The notes below the pieces were generated by a model that made no database searches, had not been told where the DNA came from, and saw only the letters and a program-made list of their open reading frames with translations. A DNA stretch of 64,000 nucleotides from Streptomyces sp. NRRL S-118. Lineage in GTDB: Bacteria; Actinomycetota; Actinomycetes; Streptomycetales; Streptomycetaceae. The stretch covers positions 57,745-121,744 of the forward strand of contig NZ_KL591021.1 of NCBI RefSeq assembly GCF_000716335.1, written 5' to 3'. Both the position numbers and the translations under genes were made by a program. This document shows positions 48,513 through 56,403 of this stretch, in pieces. Position 1 is the first letter of the stretch. Every line of letters starts with the position of its first letter.

Positions 48513-50186
48513 GTGCGGATCGGACTGCTCACCGAAGGCGGGTATCCGTATGCGGCGGGTGAATCCAGGGTCTGGTGCGACCGGCTCGTACGCGGCCTCG
48601 CGCCGCACACGTTCGACGTCTACGCCCTCAGCCGCGGCGCCCGCGACGACGACGGCGGCCGACTCCCCCTCCCGCCGCAGATCACCTCCGTGCGGACCGC
48701 GGCCCTCCGGGCGCCCGCGGACGACGGCCGCAGCCACGGACGGCGCGACCGCCGCCGGTTCGCCGCCCACGTCCGGCAGCTCGCCGCTGCGGTGTGCTCC
48801 GCCGACGAGGGCCCGGCCGCGCGGCACACGTTCGCCGAGGCGCTGTACGGCCTGGCGGACCTCGCCCGCGAGCGCGGCGGACTGTACGCGGCGCTGCGCT
48901 CCGAGACCGCCGTGCGCGCCCTGGAGTCGGCGTGCCGCGCCCCCGGCGCACGCCGGAGCGTGCACGGCGCCACCGTGACCGATCTCCTCGACGTCACCGG
49001 GCGGCTGGAGCGCGCGCTGCGGCCGCTCTCCCTCGACTGGTACGGCGAGCGGGACGGCCTCGGCGCGGCCGACCTGTGCCACGCCGTTCCGGGCGGCACG
49101 GCGGCCCTGCCGGGCCTGCTGGCCAAACGCTTCTTCGGGGTTCCGCTGCTGGTCACCGAGTACGGCGTGCAACTGCGCGCCCACTACCTCGGCAGCCACG
49201 GCAACCCTCCGGTGCGCGCCCTGCTCGCCGCCTTCCACCGGCTCCTCGCCGCCGAGGTGTACCGCCAGGCGGCCGTCATCACCCCCGGCAACACGCACGC
49301 CCGCCGCTGGCAGGAGAGGTGCGGCGCCGATCCCGCCAGGCTGCGCACCGTCTACCCGGGCATGGACGCCGAACGCTTCGCCGCGGTGGGCGAGGCCGCG
49401 GACGGGGCCGGGAGCGCGGCCGATGCGCGCACCCTGGTCTGGGTCGGACGCGCCGAGCCCGCCAAGGACCTGGTCACGCTGGTGCAGGCCTTCACCGAGG
49501 TGCACGCGCAGGAGCCCGCGGCGCGGCTGCGGGTGATCACCGCACCCGGACGCCGGCCGGACTCGGCGGCGTACCTGGCCCACTGCCAGGAGCTGGCGGC
49601 GCGCCTCCTCCCCGCCGACCCCGCCGACCCGCCGGTGTCGTTCGAGACGCTCGGCACCCTGGCGGAGGCGTACGCCGCGGGCGGCGTGAGCGTGCTCTCC
49701 AGCGTGGTCGAGGGCTTTCCCGTCGGGCTCGTGGAAGCCATGCTCTGCGGCCGTGCGACCGTCTCCACCGACGTGGGCGCGGTCGTCGAGGTCATCGGCG
49801 GTACGGGACTGGTCGTACCCCCGCGCAATCCGCGGGCGCTCGCCGACGCCTGCCTCGCGCTGCTGCGCGACCCCGAGCGGCGTGCGCGCCTGGGCGCCGC
49901 CGCGCGCGCCCGGGCGCTCGAACTGTTCACCGTGGAGCAGAACCTGGCGGCATTCCGCGGCATCTACCTGGAGCTGCTCTCGCAGGCCCCGGTGCGCCGC
50001 GACGCCGAGGCGGTGAACGCCGCCGGCGACCCGGTGCCCTTCGCCCACCCGGCCGAGGCGTTCCTGGCCGGTCACTGGACGTGCCGCCCGGCAGGGCGCG
50101 GCACCACGCCGGCGTGGGCCGGGCGCCCGGCGGACCGGGCCACCGCACGGCCGGTGGGAGCCCACGCGGGAGGCGGCCGTGGCTGA
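48513..50186 (+). CDS. PelF-like GT4 glycosyltransferase (DUF3492)
   Basis: The protein has 557 residues from the GTG at 48513. The N-terminus RIGLLTEGGYPYAAGES, then WCDRLVRGL is the hallmark of DUF3492/PelF glycosyltransferases, which polymerise the Pel exopolysaccharide. The C-terminal GT-B half has the GT4 donor site: VWVGRAEPAKDLVTLVQAF, LGTLAEAYAAGGVSVLSSVV and the EGFPVGLVEAM (E-x7-E) motif. An extra C-terminal tail of about 70 residues is Ala/Gly/Arg-rich. It is soluble and probably membrane-associated. It overlaps the next gene by 8 bases, starting a four-gene cassette. The sugar donor is unknown. Confidence 0.87.
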   Translation: MRIGLLTEGGYPYAAGESRVWCDRLVRGLAPHTFDVYALSRGARDDDGGRLPLPPQITSVRTAALRAPADDGRSHGRRDRRRFAAHVRQLAAAVCSADEGPAARHTFAEALYGLADLARERGGLYAALRSETAVRALESACRAPGARRSVHGATVTDLLDVTGRLERALRPLSLDWYGERDGLGAADLCHAVPGGTAALPGLLAKRFFGVPLLVTEYGVQLRAHYLGSHGNPPVRALLAAFHRLLAAEVYRQAAVITPGNTHARRWQERCGADPARLRTVYPGMDAERFAAVGEAADGAGSAADARTLVWVGRAEPAKDLVTLVQAFTEVHAQEPAARLRVITAPGRRPDSAAYLAHCQELAARLLPADPADPPVSFETLGTLAEAYAAGGVSVLSSVVEGFPVGLVEAMLCGRATVSTDVGAVVEVIGGTGLVVPPRNPRALADACLALLRDPERRARLGAAARARALELFTVEQNLAAFRGIYLELLSQAPVRRDAEAVNAAGDPVPFAHPAEAFLAGHWTCRPAGRGTTPAWAGRPADRATARPVGAHAGGGRG

Positions 50187-51387
50187 CCCCGTCAGGGCGC
50201 TGCTCCAGCGGCACCGGGCCCTGTGCGAGCGGGCCGTCGACCCGCTGGAGATCGCCGCGGGCCTGGAGGCGCACGGCATCACCGACCGCACCGCCGCCCG
50301 CTTCCGGCACCGCGACGTCTTCTCGCTCGCGGAGGAGCTGTACGCCCGCGTGCCGCGCTACGGCGGAGGGCTGGACGACGTGCACCGCGACGGTGAGCGG
50401 CCGGACGGCGCACGCCGCGACGGCGGAGGGCCGGACGGTGTGCCGCCCGGTGGGCCGTCCGGCGCGCCGGCTGTAGCGGCGGACGCCGTGCCCGCGGTGC
50501 CCGCGTCGCCCCCGGCAGGGCAGGGGCGCGGGCAGGTGCTGCTCCCGCTGCTGCCCGGCGTCGTGTGCGCGACCGCCCTGGCGGGCGTCGCGGCGACGGA
50601 CGGAACGCTGCGCGTCGTCGTCGCGGGGACGGGGGCCGTCGCCTTCGCCGTGGCGCTCTCCGTGTCCCTGCGGCGCGGGCCCCTGCGGGCCCGCGGACGC
50701 ACGGCGCCCGTGCTGGGCGTGTGGGCCGGCCTGCTGATCGCCCATGCCCTGTTCGGCGACGGCCTGCTGGCCGCGCTGGTCGCCGGCGGGCCCGCCGGGC
50801 CGTGGCCCCCGGCCCTCGTGGCGCCCGTGGCACTGGCGTTCGCCGTGGCCCCCGCCGCCTGGTGCGCCCGCCTCTTCGCCGTACGGGCGCGCCGCCGCCT
50901 CGCGGCCAGCCCTGGCCTGCACGACTTCGCCGCCGCCGCGCGTCCGCTGCTCGGCCTGGCCGTCACGCTGTACACGGCGGTCCTGACGGCGCTGCTGCTG
51001 CTCGCCGGGCCGGCCCTGGAGGCCATCCGGCCCGGCGGGCCCGGCGACCCGGCGCTCCTCGGTGCCGCGGGCCCCGCCGGAGGCATCGCGTCCGGCGGGG
51101 CGCTCGGGGTGCTGCTCTTCGTCGCCCGGCTGCTCACCGTCCACGGCTTCCCCGGGCCGGCCGCCACCGGACTGCTCGGCGCGTGCGCCGTCGAAGCGTC
51201 CGCCCTGGCGTCCGTGCTCGCCGGGCGCGTGCCCGGCTGCGCGTTCCTCGCCCGGCCCGTCGAGGCGGCCGTCGCGGCCTGGGGGACCGGCGCCGTACCG
51301 GCGGTCGGATGCGGAGCGGCGGCGCTCGCCCTGCTCGCGCGGGCCGCCGTCGTCCTCGCCCGGGCCTCCGCCCACGCTGCGCCCTGA
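50179..51387 (+). CDS. Polytopic membrane protein of the polysaccharide cassette
   Basis: The protein has 402 residues from the GTG at 50179, 8 bases inside the preceding gene. The N-terminal 55 residues (LLQRHRALCERAVDPLEIAAGLEAHG, then HRDVFSLAEELYARV) are soluble. A Gly/Arg/Asp-rich linker follows, then about 8-10 transmembrane helices from residue 115 to the end. By position and topology it could be the flippase, or an equivalent of PelE/PelG, for the glycosyltransferase product, but no Wzx or MATE motif is clear. Extremely GC-rich. Confidence 0.75.
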   Translation: MADPVRALLQRHRALCERAVDPLEIAAGLEAHGITDRTAARFRHRDVFSLAEELYARVPRYGGGLDDVHRDGERPDGARRDGGGPDGVPPGGPSGAPAVAADAVPAVPASPPAGQGRGQVLLPLLPGVVCATALAGVAATDGTLRVVVAGTGAVAFAVALSVSLRRGPLRARGRTAPVLGVWAGLLIAHALFGDGLLAALVAGGPAGPWPPALVAPVALAFAVAPAAWCARLFAVRARRRLAASPGLHDFAAAARPLLGLAVTLYTAVLTALLLLAGPALEAIRPGGPGDPALLGAAGPAGGIASGGALGVLLFVARLLTVHGFPGPAATGLLGACAVEASALASVLAGRVPGCAFLARPVEAAVAAWGTGAVPAVGCGAAALALLARAAVVLARASAHAAP

Positions 51388-51503
51388 TCCCGGATCCCCA
51401 CCGACCGGTTCCGCCACCGGCCGGCGGCCGCCCGTGCGCCGAGGCCGCACGGACGCCGCACCCACAGCCCTCACCGGCACGATCACCCTAGGAGAGAACA
51501 GAG

Positions 51504-51557
51504 ATGACGTACCGAACCCCAGCAACGCCCGGTCGGCACGAAGGGACCGCGCGATGA
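51504..51557 (+). CDS. 17-codon upstream ORF (possible leader peptide)
   Basis: The ATG at 51504 follows an AGGAGAG ribosome site (51490-51496), the strongest in this intergenic region. The frame MTYRTPATPGRHEGTAR ends at a TGA (51555-51557) that overlaps the ATG (51554) of the epimerase gene. The arrangement suggests translational coupling of the epimerase to this peptide. It may also be chance, since no conservation can be checked here. Confidence 0.45.
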   Translation: MTYRTPATPGRHEGTAR

Positions 51558-52576
51558 GGGTGCTGCTGCTCGGTGCCAATGGATTCCTCGGCCGTTTCGT
51601 CGCCGACCGGCTGCTCGCCGACCCGGCCGTGCACCTCACCGCCCTCGGGCGCGGCGACGACGCCGACGTGCGCTTCGATCTCGCCGGTGGGAGCCCCGGC
51701 GCGCTCACCCGCTTCCTGGACGCCGTTCACCCCGGCGTCGTCATCAACTGCGCCGGGACCACCCGCGGCGGTGCCCGGGAACTGACCCGGCACAACACCG
51801 TCGCCGTGGCCACCGTGTGCGAGGCGCTGCGCCGCAGCGGCTGCGGGGCGCGCCTGGTCCAGGTCGGCTGTGCCTCCGAGTACGGGCCGTCGCAGCCCGG
51901 TTCGTCCACCGCCGAGGACGCGGTCCCGCGCCCCGGAGGGCCGTACGGCGTGTCGAAGCTGGCCGCGTCCGAGCTGGTCCTCGGCTCCGGACTCGACGCG
52001 GTCGTCCTGCGCGTCTTCTCGCCCGTCGGGCCCGGCACCCCGGCCGGCTCGCCGCTCGGGCGGCTCGCGGAGGCCATGCGCCGGGCGATGCAGTCCGGCG
52101 ACGGGGAGCTGAAGCTGGGCGGCCTCGGCGTGCACCGCGACTTCGTCGACGTCCGGGACGTGGCCCGGGCCGTGCACGCCGCATCCCTCTCCGCCGCGCA
52201 GGGCATCGTCAACATCGGTACGGGCCGCGCGGTGCGGCTCCGGGACGCCGCGGCCGTCCTCGCCAGGGTCGCGGGCTACGCGGGCGCCCTGCACGAGCTC
52301 GACGTGCCGCCCGGCCGGCCGTCCCCCGGCGGCCCCTCCCCGCTCGGTGGGCCCGCGCCCGCGGGGCACTCCCCGGGAGGCCCGGCCATCGTCGCGCAGC
52401 GCGGCGAGAGCGCGCCGGAAGGGCTGACCGGCGCGCCCCTCCCGTACCCCGACGGCTGCGGGAGCTGGCAGCAGGCGGACGTCCGCACCGCCCGCGACCG
52501 GCTCGGCTGGCGGCCCCGCATCAACCTGGAGGAGTCGCTCGCCGACATCTGGATGGAGGCCGCATGCCGCATCTGA
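51554..52576 (+). CDS. NAD-dependent sugar epimerase/dehydratase
   Basis: The protein has 340 residues of the extended SDR fold. The NAD motif GANGFLGRFVADRLL lies at the N-terminus. The substrate-binding and catalytic region has VGCASEYGPSQPG, then GPYGVSKLAASELVL (YxxxK), FSPVGPGTPAGSP and HRDFVDVRDVARAVHAA. This is typical of UDP-sugar 4-epimerases or dTDP-sugar enzymes. The C-terminus has an extra low-complexity insertion (PSPGGPSPLGG region). In the cassette it would supply the activated sugar, for example UDP-GalNAc from UDP-GlcNAc as PelX does; this is inference. Confidence 0.88.
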   Translation: MRVLLLGANGFLGRFVADRLLADPAVHLTALGRGDDADVRFDLAGGSPGALTRFLDAVHPGVVINCAGTTRGGARELTRHNTVAVATVCEALRRSGCGARLVQVGCASEYGPSQPGSSTAEDAVPRPGGPYGVSKLAASELVLGSGLDAVVLRVFSPVGPGTPAGSPLGRLAEAMRRAMQSGDGELKLGGLGVHRDFVDVRDVARAVHAASLSAAQGIVNIGTGRAVRLRDAAAVLARVAGYAGALHELDVPPGRPSPGGPSPLGGPAPAGHSPGGPAIVAQRGESAPEGLTGAPLPYPDGCGSWQQADVRTARDRLGWRPRINLEESLADIWMEAACRI

Positions 52577-53340
52577 CCACGACGGGCGCGCAGCTGTCGG
52601 CGACCGGGGCGGCGGAGCTCGGCATCGGCATCCCGGGCTACGCCCATCCGCTGGTGGCGCCCGTCGAGTGGGGCGAGCTGACCCGGCCCGGCGCCCCGCT
52701 GCACTGGGCCGTCCTCAACGTCGCGGACGGCCCCGGGACCCGGCCCGACCCGCACTGCCTGGAAGCGGCGGGCCGGCTGCGCAACGCGGGCGTGAAGGTG
52801 CTCGGCCACCTCGACCTCGGCCACGGGTCCCGCCTCTTCGGCGACCTCGTCGGCGACGCGCAGCGGTTCGTCGACTGGTACCAGGTGGACGGCTTCCTGC
52901 TGGGCCACTGTCCCTCGGGCGGGGCCGACCTCGCCGCCGTCCGGCGCACCACGGCCACGCTGGAGGTGGTCCTGGAGCACGCCGACGGCGGTCACCTGGT
53001 CCTGGGGCACGGCGGCCACCCGCACCCCGGCTACGCCGACATCGCCGACCAGATGGTGACCTTCGTCGGATCGTGGGCCGATTACCGCTGGTCGCAGGTG
53101 GCGGAGTGGACCGCGGACCATCCGCCGGAGCGGTTCGTGCACCTCGTCCACGGCGTGCCCCGCACCCACCTGGACGAGGCCGTGCGCATCGCCCGGTGGC
53201 AGGGCGCCGGGACGATCTTCTTCACCGACCGCACCGGTGACACGTCCGGGGAGCACGGGGGACCAACCGACCCATTCGCGGCGCTGCCCGGCTACTGGGA
53301 CGAAATCGTCTCGCGTATCGGACCAGGTGTCTCGGAATGA
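52564..53340 (+). CDS. Spherulin-4-like TIM-barrel protein with altered acidic site
   Basis: The protein has 258 residues. It matches the spherulation-specific family 4 pattern: IGIPGYAHPLVAPVEW, AVLNVADGPG, then VKVLGHLDLGHGSR and a C-terminal FFTDRTG. Family members (GH135 Sph3, GH114) hydrolyse galactosaminogalactan-like polysaccharides. However, the usual catalytic motif at VDGIFFDE reads VDGFLLGH here (residues about 108-115), so the Asp-Glu pair is missing. There is also no signal peptide, so it may be a cytoplasmic binding protein or an inactive hydrolase. It overlaps the epimerase by 13 bases. Confidence 0.83.
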   Translation: MPHLTTTGAQLSATGAAELGIGIPGYAHPLVAPVEWGELTRPGAPLHWAVLNVADGPGTRPDPHCLEAAGRLRNAGVKVLGHLDLGHGSRLFGDLVGDAQRFVDWYQVDGFLLGHCPSGGADLAAVRRTTATLEVVLEHADGGHLVLGHGGHPHPGYADIADQMVTFVGSWADYRWSQVAEWTADHPPERFVHLVHGVPRTHLDEAVRIARWQGAGTIFFTDRTGDTSGEHGGPTDPFAALPGYWDEIVSRIGPGVSE

Positions 53341-53410
53341 GAAGGGCCGTGGCACTGTTACGGAAGCAGAACCGTACTGACTACCGACCAGCTGTATTGA
53401 TGAGGTCTCC

Positions 53411-54589
53411 GTGTCGCTGCCACCCCTGGTCGAGCCGGCTGCCGAGCTCACCGTAGACGAGGTCCGCAGGTACTCCCGCCACCTGATCATCCCGGACGTC
53501 GGGATGGACGGGCAGAAGCGGCTGAAGAACGCCAAGGTGCTCTGTGTGGGCGCGGGCGGCCTCGGCTCGCCCGCCCTGATGTACCTGGCCGCGGCCGGCG
53601 TGGGCACGCTCGGCATCGTGGAGTTCGACGAGGTCGACGAGTCGAACCTGCAGCGCCAGATCATCCACAGCCAGTCCGACATCGGCCGCTCCAAGGCGGA
53701 GTCGGCCCGGGACAGCGTCCTCGGCATCAACCCGTACGTGAACGTGATCCTCCACGAGGAGCGGCTCGAGGCCGACAACGTGATGGACATCTTCAGCCAG
53801 TACGACCTGATCGTCGACGGTACGGACAACTTCGCCACGCGGTACCTCGTCAACGACGCGTGCGTGCTGCTGAACAAGCCGTACGTCTGGGGTTCGATCT
53901 ACCGCTTCGACGGCCAGGCGTCGGTCTTCTGGTCCGAGTACGGCCCCTGCTACCGCTGCCTGTACCCCGAGCCCCCGCCGCCGGGCATGGTCCCCTCCTG
54001 CGCCGAGGGCGGCGTGCTGGGCGTGCTGTGCGCGTCCATCGGTTCCATCCAGGTCACCGAGGCGATCAAGGTCCTGGCCGGCGTGGGCGAGCCGCTGGTC
54101 GGCCGCCTGATGATCTACGACGCCCTGGAGATGCAGTACCGCCAGGTCAAGGTCCGCAAGGACCCGAACTGCGCGGTCTGCGGCGAGAACCCGACCGTCA
54201 CCGAGCTCATCGACTACGAGGCCTTCTGCGGCGTCGTGTCCGAGGAGGCCCAGGAGGCGGCGCTCGGCGCGACGATCACTCCCAAGCAGCTCAAGGAGTG
54301 GATCGACGAGGGCGAGAAGATCGACATCATCGACGTCCGCGAGCCGAACGAGTACGAGATCGTCTCCATCCCGGGCGCCCGCCTGATCCCGAAGAACGAG
54401 TTCCTGATGGGCAACGCCCTCCAGGACCTGCCGCAGGACAAGCGGATCGTCCTGCATTGCAAGACGGGTGTCCGCAGTGCGGAAGTCCTGGCGGTGCTGA
54501 AGTCCGCCGGCTTCTCGGACGCGGTGCACGTCGGCGGCGGCGTCATCGGCTGGGTCAACCAGATCGAGCCGCAGAAGCCGGTCTACTAG
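53411..54589 (+). CDS. moeZ: MoeZ: ThiF/MoeB-type adenylyltransferase fused to rhodanese
   Basis: The protein has 392 residues. The N-terminal E1-like domain has the nucleotide motif LCVGAGGLGSPALMYL and the Arg/Asn/Gln set in VDESNLQRQIIH. It has two zinc Cys pairs (CYRCLYP and CAVCGE). The C-terminal rhodanese domain carries the sulfur-relay Cys in VLHCKTGVRSAEV. It adenylates and then thiocarboxylates small sulfur carriers such as MoaD2, ThiS-like and QbsE-type proteins, so it serves molybdopterin, thiamine and natural-product sulfur. It is cytoplasmic and monocistronic, ending in a terminator. It corresponds to Rv3206c. Confidence 0.95.
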   Translation: MSLPPLVEPAAELTVDEVRRYSRHLIIPDVGMDGQKRLKNAKVLCVGAGGLGSPALMYLAAAGVGTLGIVEFDEVDESNLQRQIIHSQSDIGRSKAESARDSVLGINPYVNVILHEERLEADNVMDIFSQYDLIVDGTDNFATRYLVNDACVLLNKPYVWGSIYRFDGQASVFWSEYGPCYRCLYPEPPPPGMVPSCAEGGVLGVLCASIGSIQVTEAIKVLAGVGEPLVGRLMIYDALEMQYRQVKVRKDPNCAVCGENPTVTELIDYEAFCGVVSEEAQEAALGATITPKQLKEWIDEGEKIDIIDVREPNEYEIVSIPGARLIPKNEFLMGNALQDLPQDKRIVLHCKTGVRSAEVLAVLKSAGFSDAVHVGGGVIGWVNQIEPQKPVY

Positions 54590-54640
54590 ACGACGTCTCC
54601 GTAGGGGCCCCGTCCCGTACGGTGCGCCGCTCGACGGTAC

Positions 54641-54671
54641 GAAGGGCCGGACCCGGTGGGTCCGGCCCTTC
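54641..54671. terminator. Perfect 14-bp hairpin terminator after moeZ
   Basis: GAAGGGCCGGACCC at 54641-54654 pairs with GGGTCCGGCCCTTC at 54658-54671 over a three-base loop. It lies between moeZ (+) and the convergent peptidase gene. Confidence 0.85.
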
Positions 54672-54758
54672 GCCGTGCGCCGGGGGAGTGTGCCCGGGCC
54701 GTGCGCCGGCGCCGTCCGCCCTCCATGGGCCGACCGTGTGCCGGGGCCGTGCCGGGGC

Positions 54759-56321
54759 TCAGGAGGAGCAGGTCGTGCCGTTCGCCGGCACCTCGCCCTC
54801 CAGCAGGTAGGCGTCGACCGTGCGGGACACGCACGCCGACGTGCCGTACGCTCCGTGCCCTTCGCCCTTGTTGGTGACCAGGACGCCGACGCCCTCGCCG
54901 AGCGCGTCCGCCATCCGCTTCGCGCCCTCGTAGGGCGTGGCCGAGTCCCCCGTGGTCCCCACGACCAGGATCGGAGCGGCACCCGGGGCGCTCGCGTCCC
55001 ACGCGGCCGCCTCGCCCTTCACCGGCCAGGACGCGCACCAGGCGGCCGTGTCCCACGCCAGGAACGGACCGAACACCGGCGATATCCGCCGCAGCTCGGG
55101 CACCAGCGCCTCGGCGTCGGTGACCGTGGGCCGCTCGCTGCTGTCGGCGCACGAGATCGCCCGCTGCGAGTGGTGCTGGGTGCCGTAGTGGCCGCTGCCG
55201 TCACGGTTGTTGTACATGTCCGCCAGACGCAGCAGCGTGTCGCCGGTGCCCTGCTCCTCCGCCTCGCCGAGGGCCTGGGTGAGGAGCGGCCACATGCTCT
55301 GCGAGTACAGGGTCTGGACGACACCGGTGACGGCGAGGCTCTCCGTGACCTTCCGGCCGCTGCTGGAGGGCAGCGGTTCGCGGTCGAGCCGCTCCAGCAG
55401 CCGGGCCACGCGCGCGGTTCCCGCCGCGGGGTCCTCGCCCCTGCTCCGGAAGTAGTTGTTCAGCGCCCGCTGGAAACCGGTGGTCTGGTTGCGGGCGTGG
55501 CCCGCCGTGTCGGTCGTCGGGTCGACCACCGCGTCCAGGACCACCCGCCCCACGTTCCCGGGGAACAGGTGGGCGTAGGTGGCACCCAGCTGCGTGCCGT
55601 AGGAGAAGCCCAGGTAGTGCAGCTTGTCGTCACCCAGCACATGCCGGATCAGGTCCAGGTCGCGTGCCGTGTTGCTCGTCGTGACGTGCCCGATGAGCCT
55701 GCCCGCGCGGGTGGCGCAGCCGGCCCCGAAGGCGGCGCCGTCGCGGATGAGCGCCGTCTCCTCGGCCGGGGTGTCCGGCGTGAGGTCGACGCTCCGCTCG
55801 GCGGCGGCCTGCTCCTTGTCGTCCCGGCACACGACGCCGGCACTGCGCTCGACCCCCCGCGGGTCGAAACCCACCAGGTCGTAGCGGGCGTTGAGGGCGT
55901 CGTACTCGCCGCCCGTGCGGGGCAGTATGCCGACGCCGGAAGCGCCGGGGCCGCCGAAGTTGAACAGCAGCGAACCGATCCGGCGGTCCTTGTCGCGCGC
56001 CTCCTTGCGGACCAGCGCGACGGAGATCGTCCCGCCGCCCGGGTTCCCGTAGTCCAGCGGCACCTTCACCGCGGCACAGCGCCACGCCGCACCGGGCTCC
56101 TCCCCGCCCCCGGGCGCCTCGCAGCCGCGCCACCGCGGTTGCTGGCCGGTGAGCGCGGCGGGCAGCGCGGAAGTCGTGGACCCGGGGGCCGTACGGGCCG
56201 GGGCGCCGCCGCGGCCGCCGCCGGCACCGTCACCGCTGTCGCCGTCGTCACAGCCCGCCGCCGGCCCGGCGATCAGCACCGCGGCCGCCGCCCAGGCCCC
56301 CGCGCGTACCCGCATGGACAT
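54759..56321 (-). CDS. Secreted alpha/beta hydrolase, tripeptidyl aminopeptidase (SlpD/SlpE/Tap) family
   Basis: The protein has 520 residues from the ATG at 56321 with a GGGGGG ribosome site; the ATG at 56315 is possible. A signal peptide with a lipobox-like Cys (near residue 24) suggests membrane anchoring. The catalytic Ser is in YLGFSYGTQLGATYAHLF, the Asp in VVGTTGDSATPYEG and the His in NKGEGHGAYGTSACV. The family cuts tripeptides or mycelial proteins in Streptomyces. It is followed on the same strand by a paralogue, with 82 bases between them. Confidence 0.9.
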   Translation of the reverse strand: MSMRVRAGAWAAAAVLIAGPAAGCDDGDSGDGAGGGRGGAPARTAPGSTTSALPAALTGQQPRWRGCEAPGGGEEPGAAWRCAAVKVPLDYGNPGGGTISVALVRKEARDKDRRIGSLLFNFGGPGASGVGILPRTGGEYDALNARYDLVGFDPRGVERSAGVVCRDDKEQAAAERSVDLTPDTPAEETALIRDGAAFGAGCATRAGRLIGHVTTSNTARDLDLIRHVLGDDKLHYLGFSYGTQLGATYAHLFPGNVGRVVLDAVVDPTTDTAGHARNQTTGFQRALNNYFRSRGEDPAAGTARVARLLERLDREPLPSSSGRKVTESLAVTGVVQTLYSQSMWPLLTQALGEAEEQGTGDTLLRLADMYNNRDGSGHYGTQHHSQRAISCADSSERPTVTDAEALVPELRRISPVFGPFLAWDTAAWCASWPVKGEAAAWDASAPGAAPILVVGTTGDSATPYEGAKRMADALGEGVGVLVTNKGEGHGAYGTSACVSRTVDAYLLEGEVPANGTTCSS

Positions 56322-56403
56322 GTGTCCCCCCAACATCCGTACCGGCACGCCACCCTAGCGGGCGGCGCCGGCGGCGGCGCGGGCGCTACGGGCTCGGCGG
56401 GCG

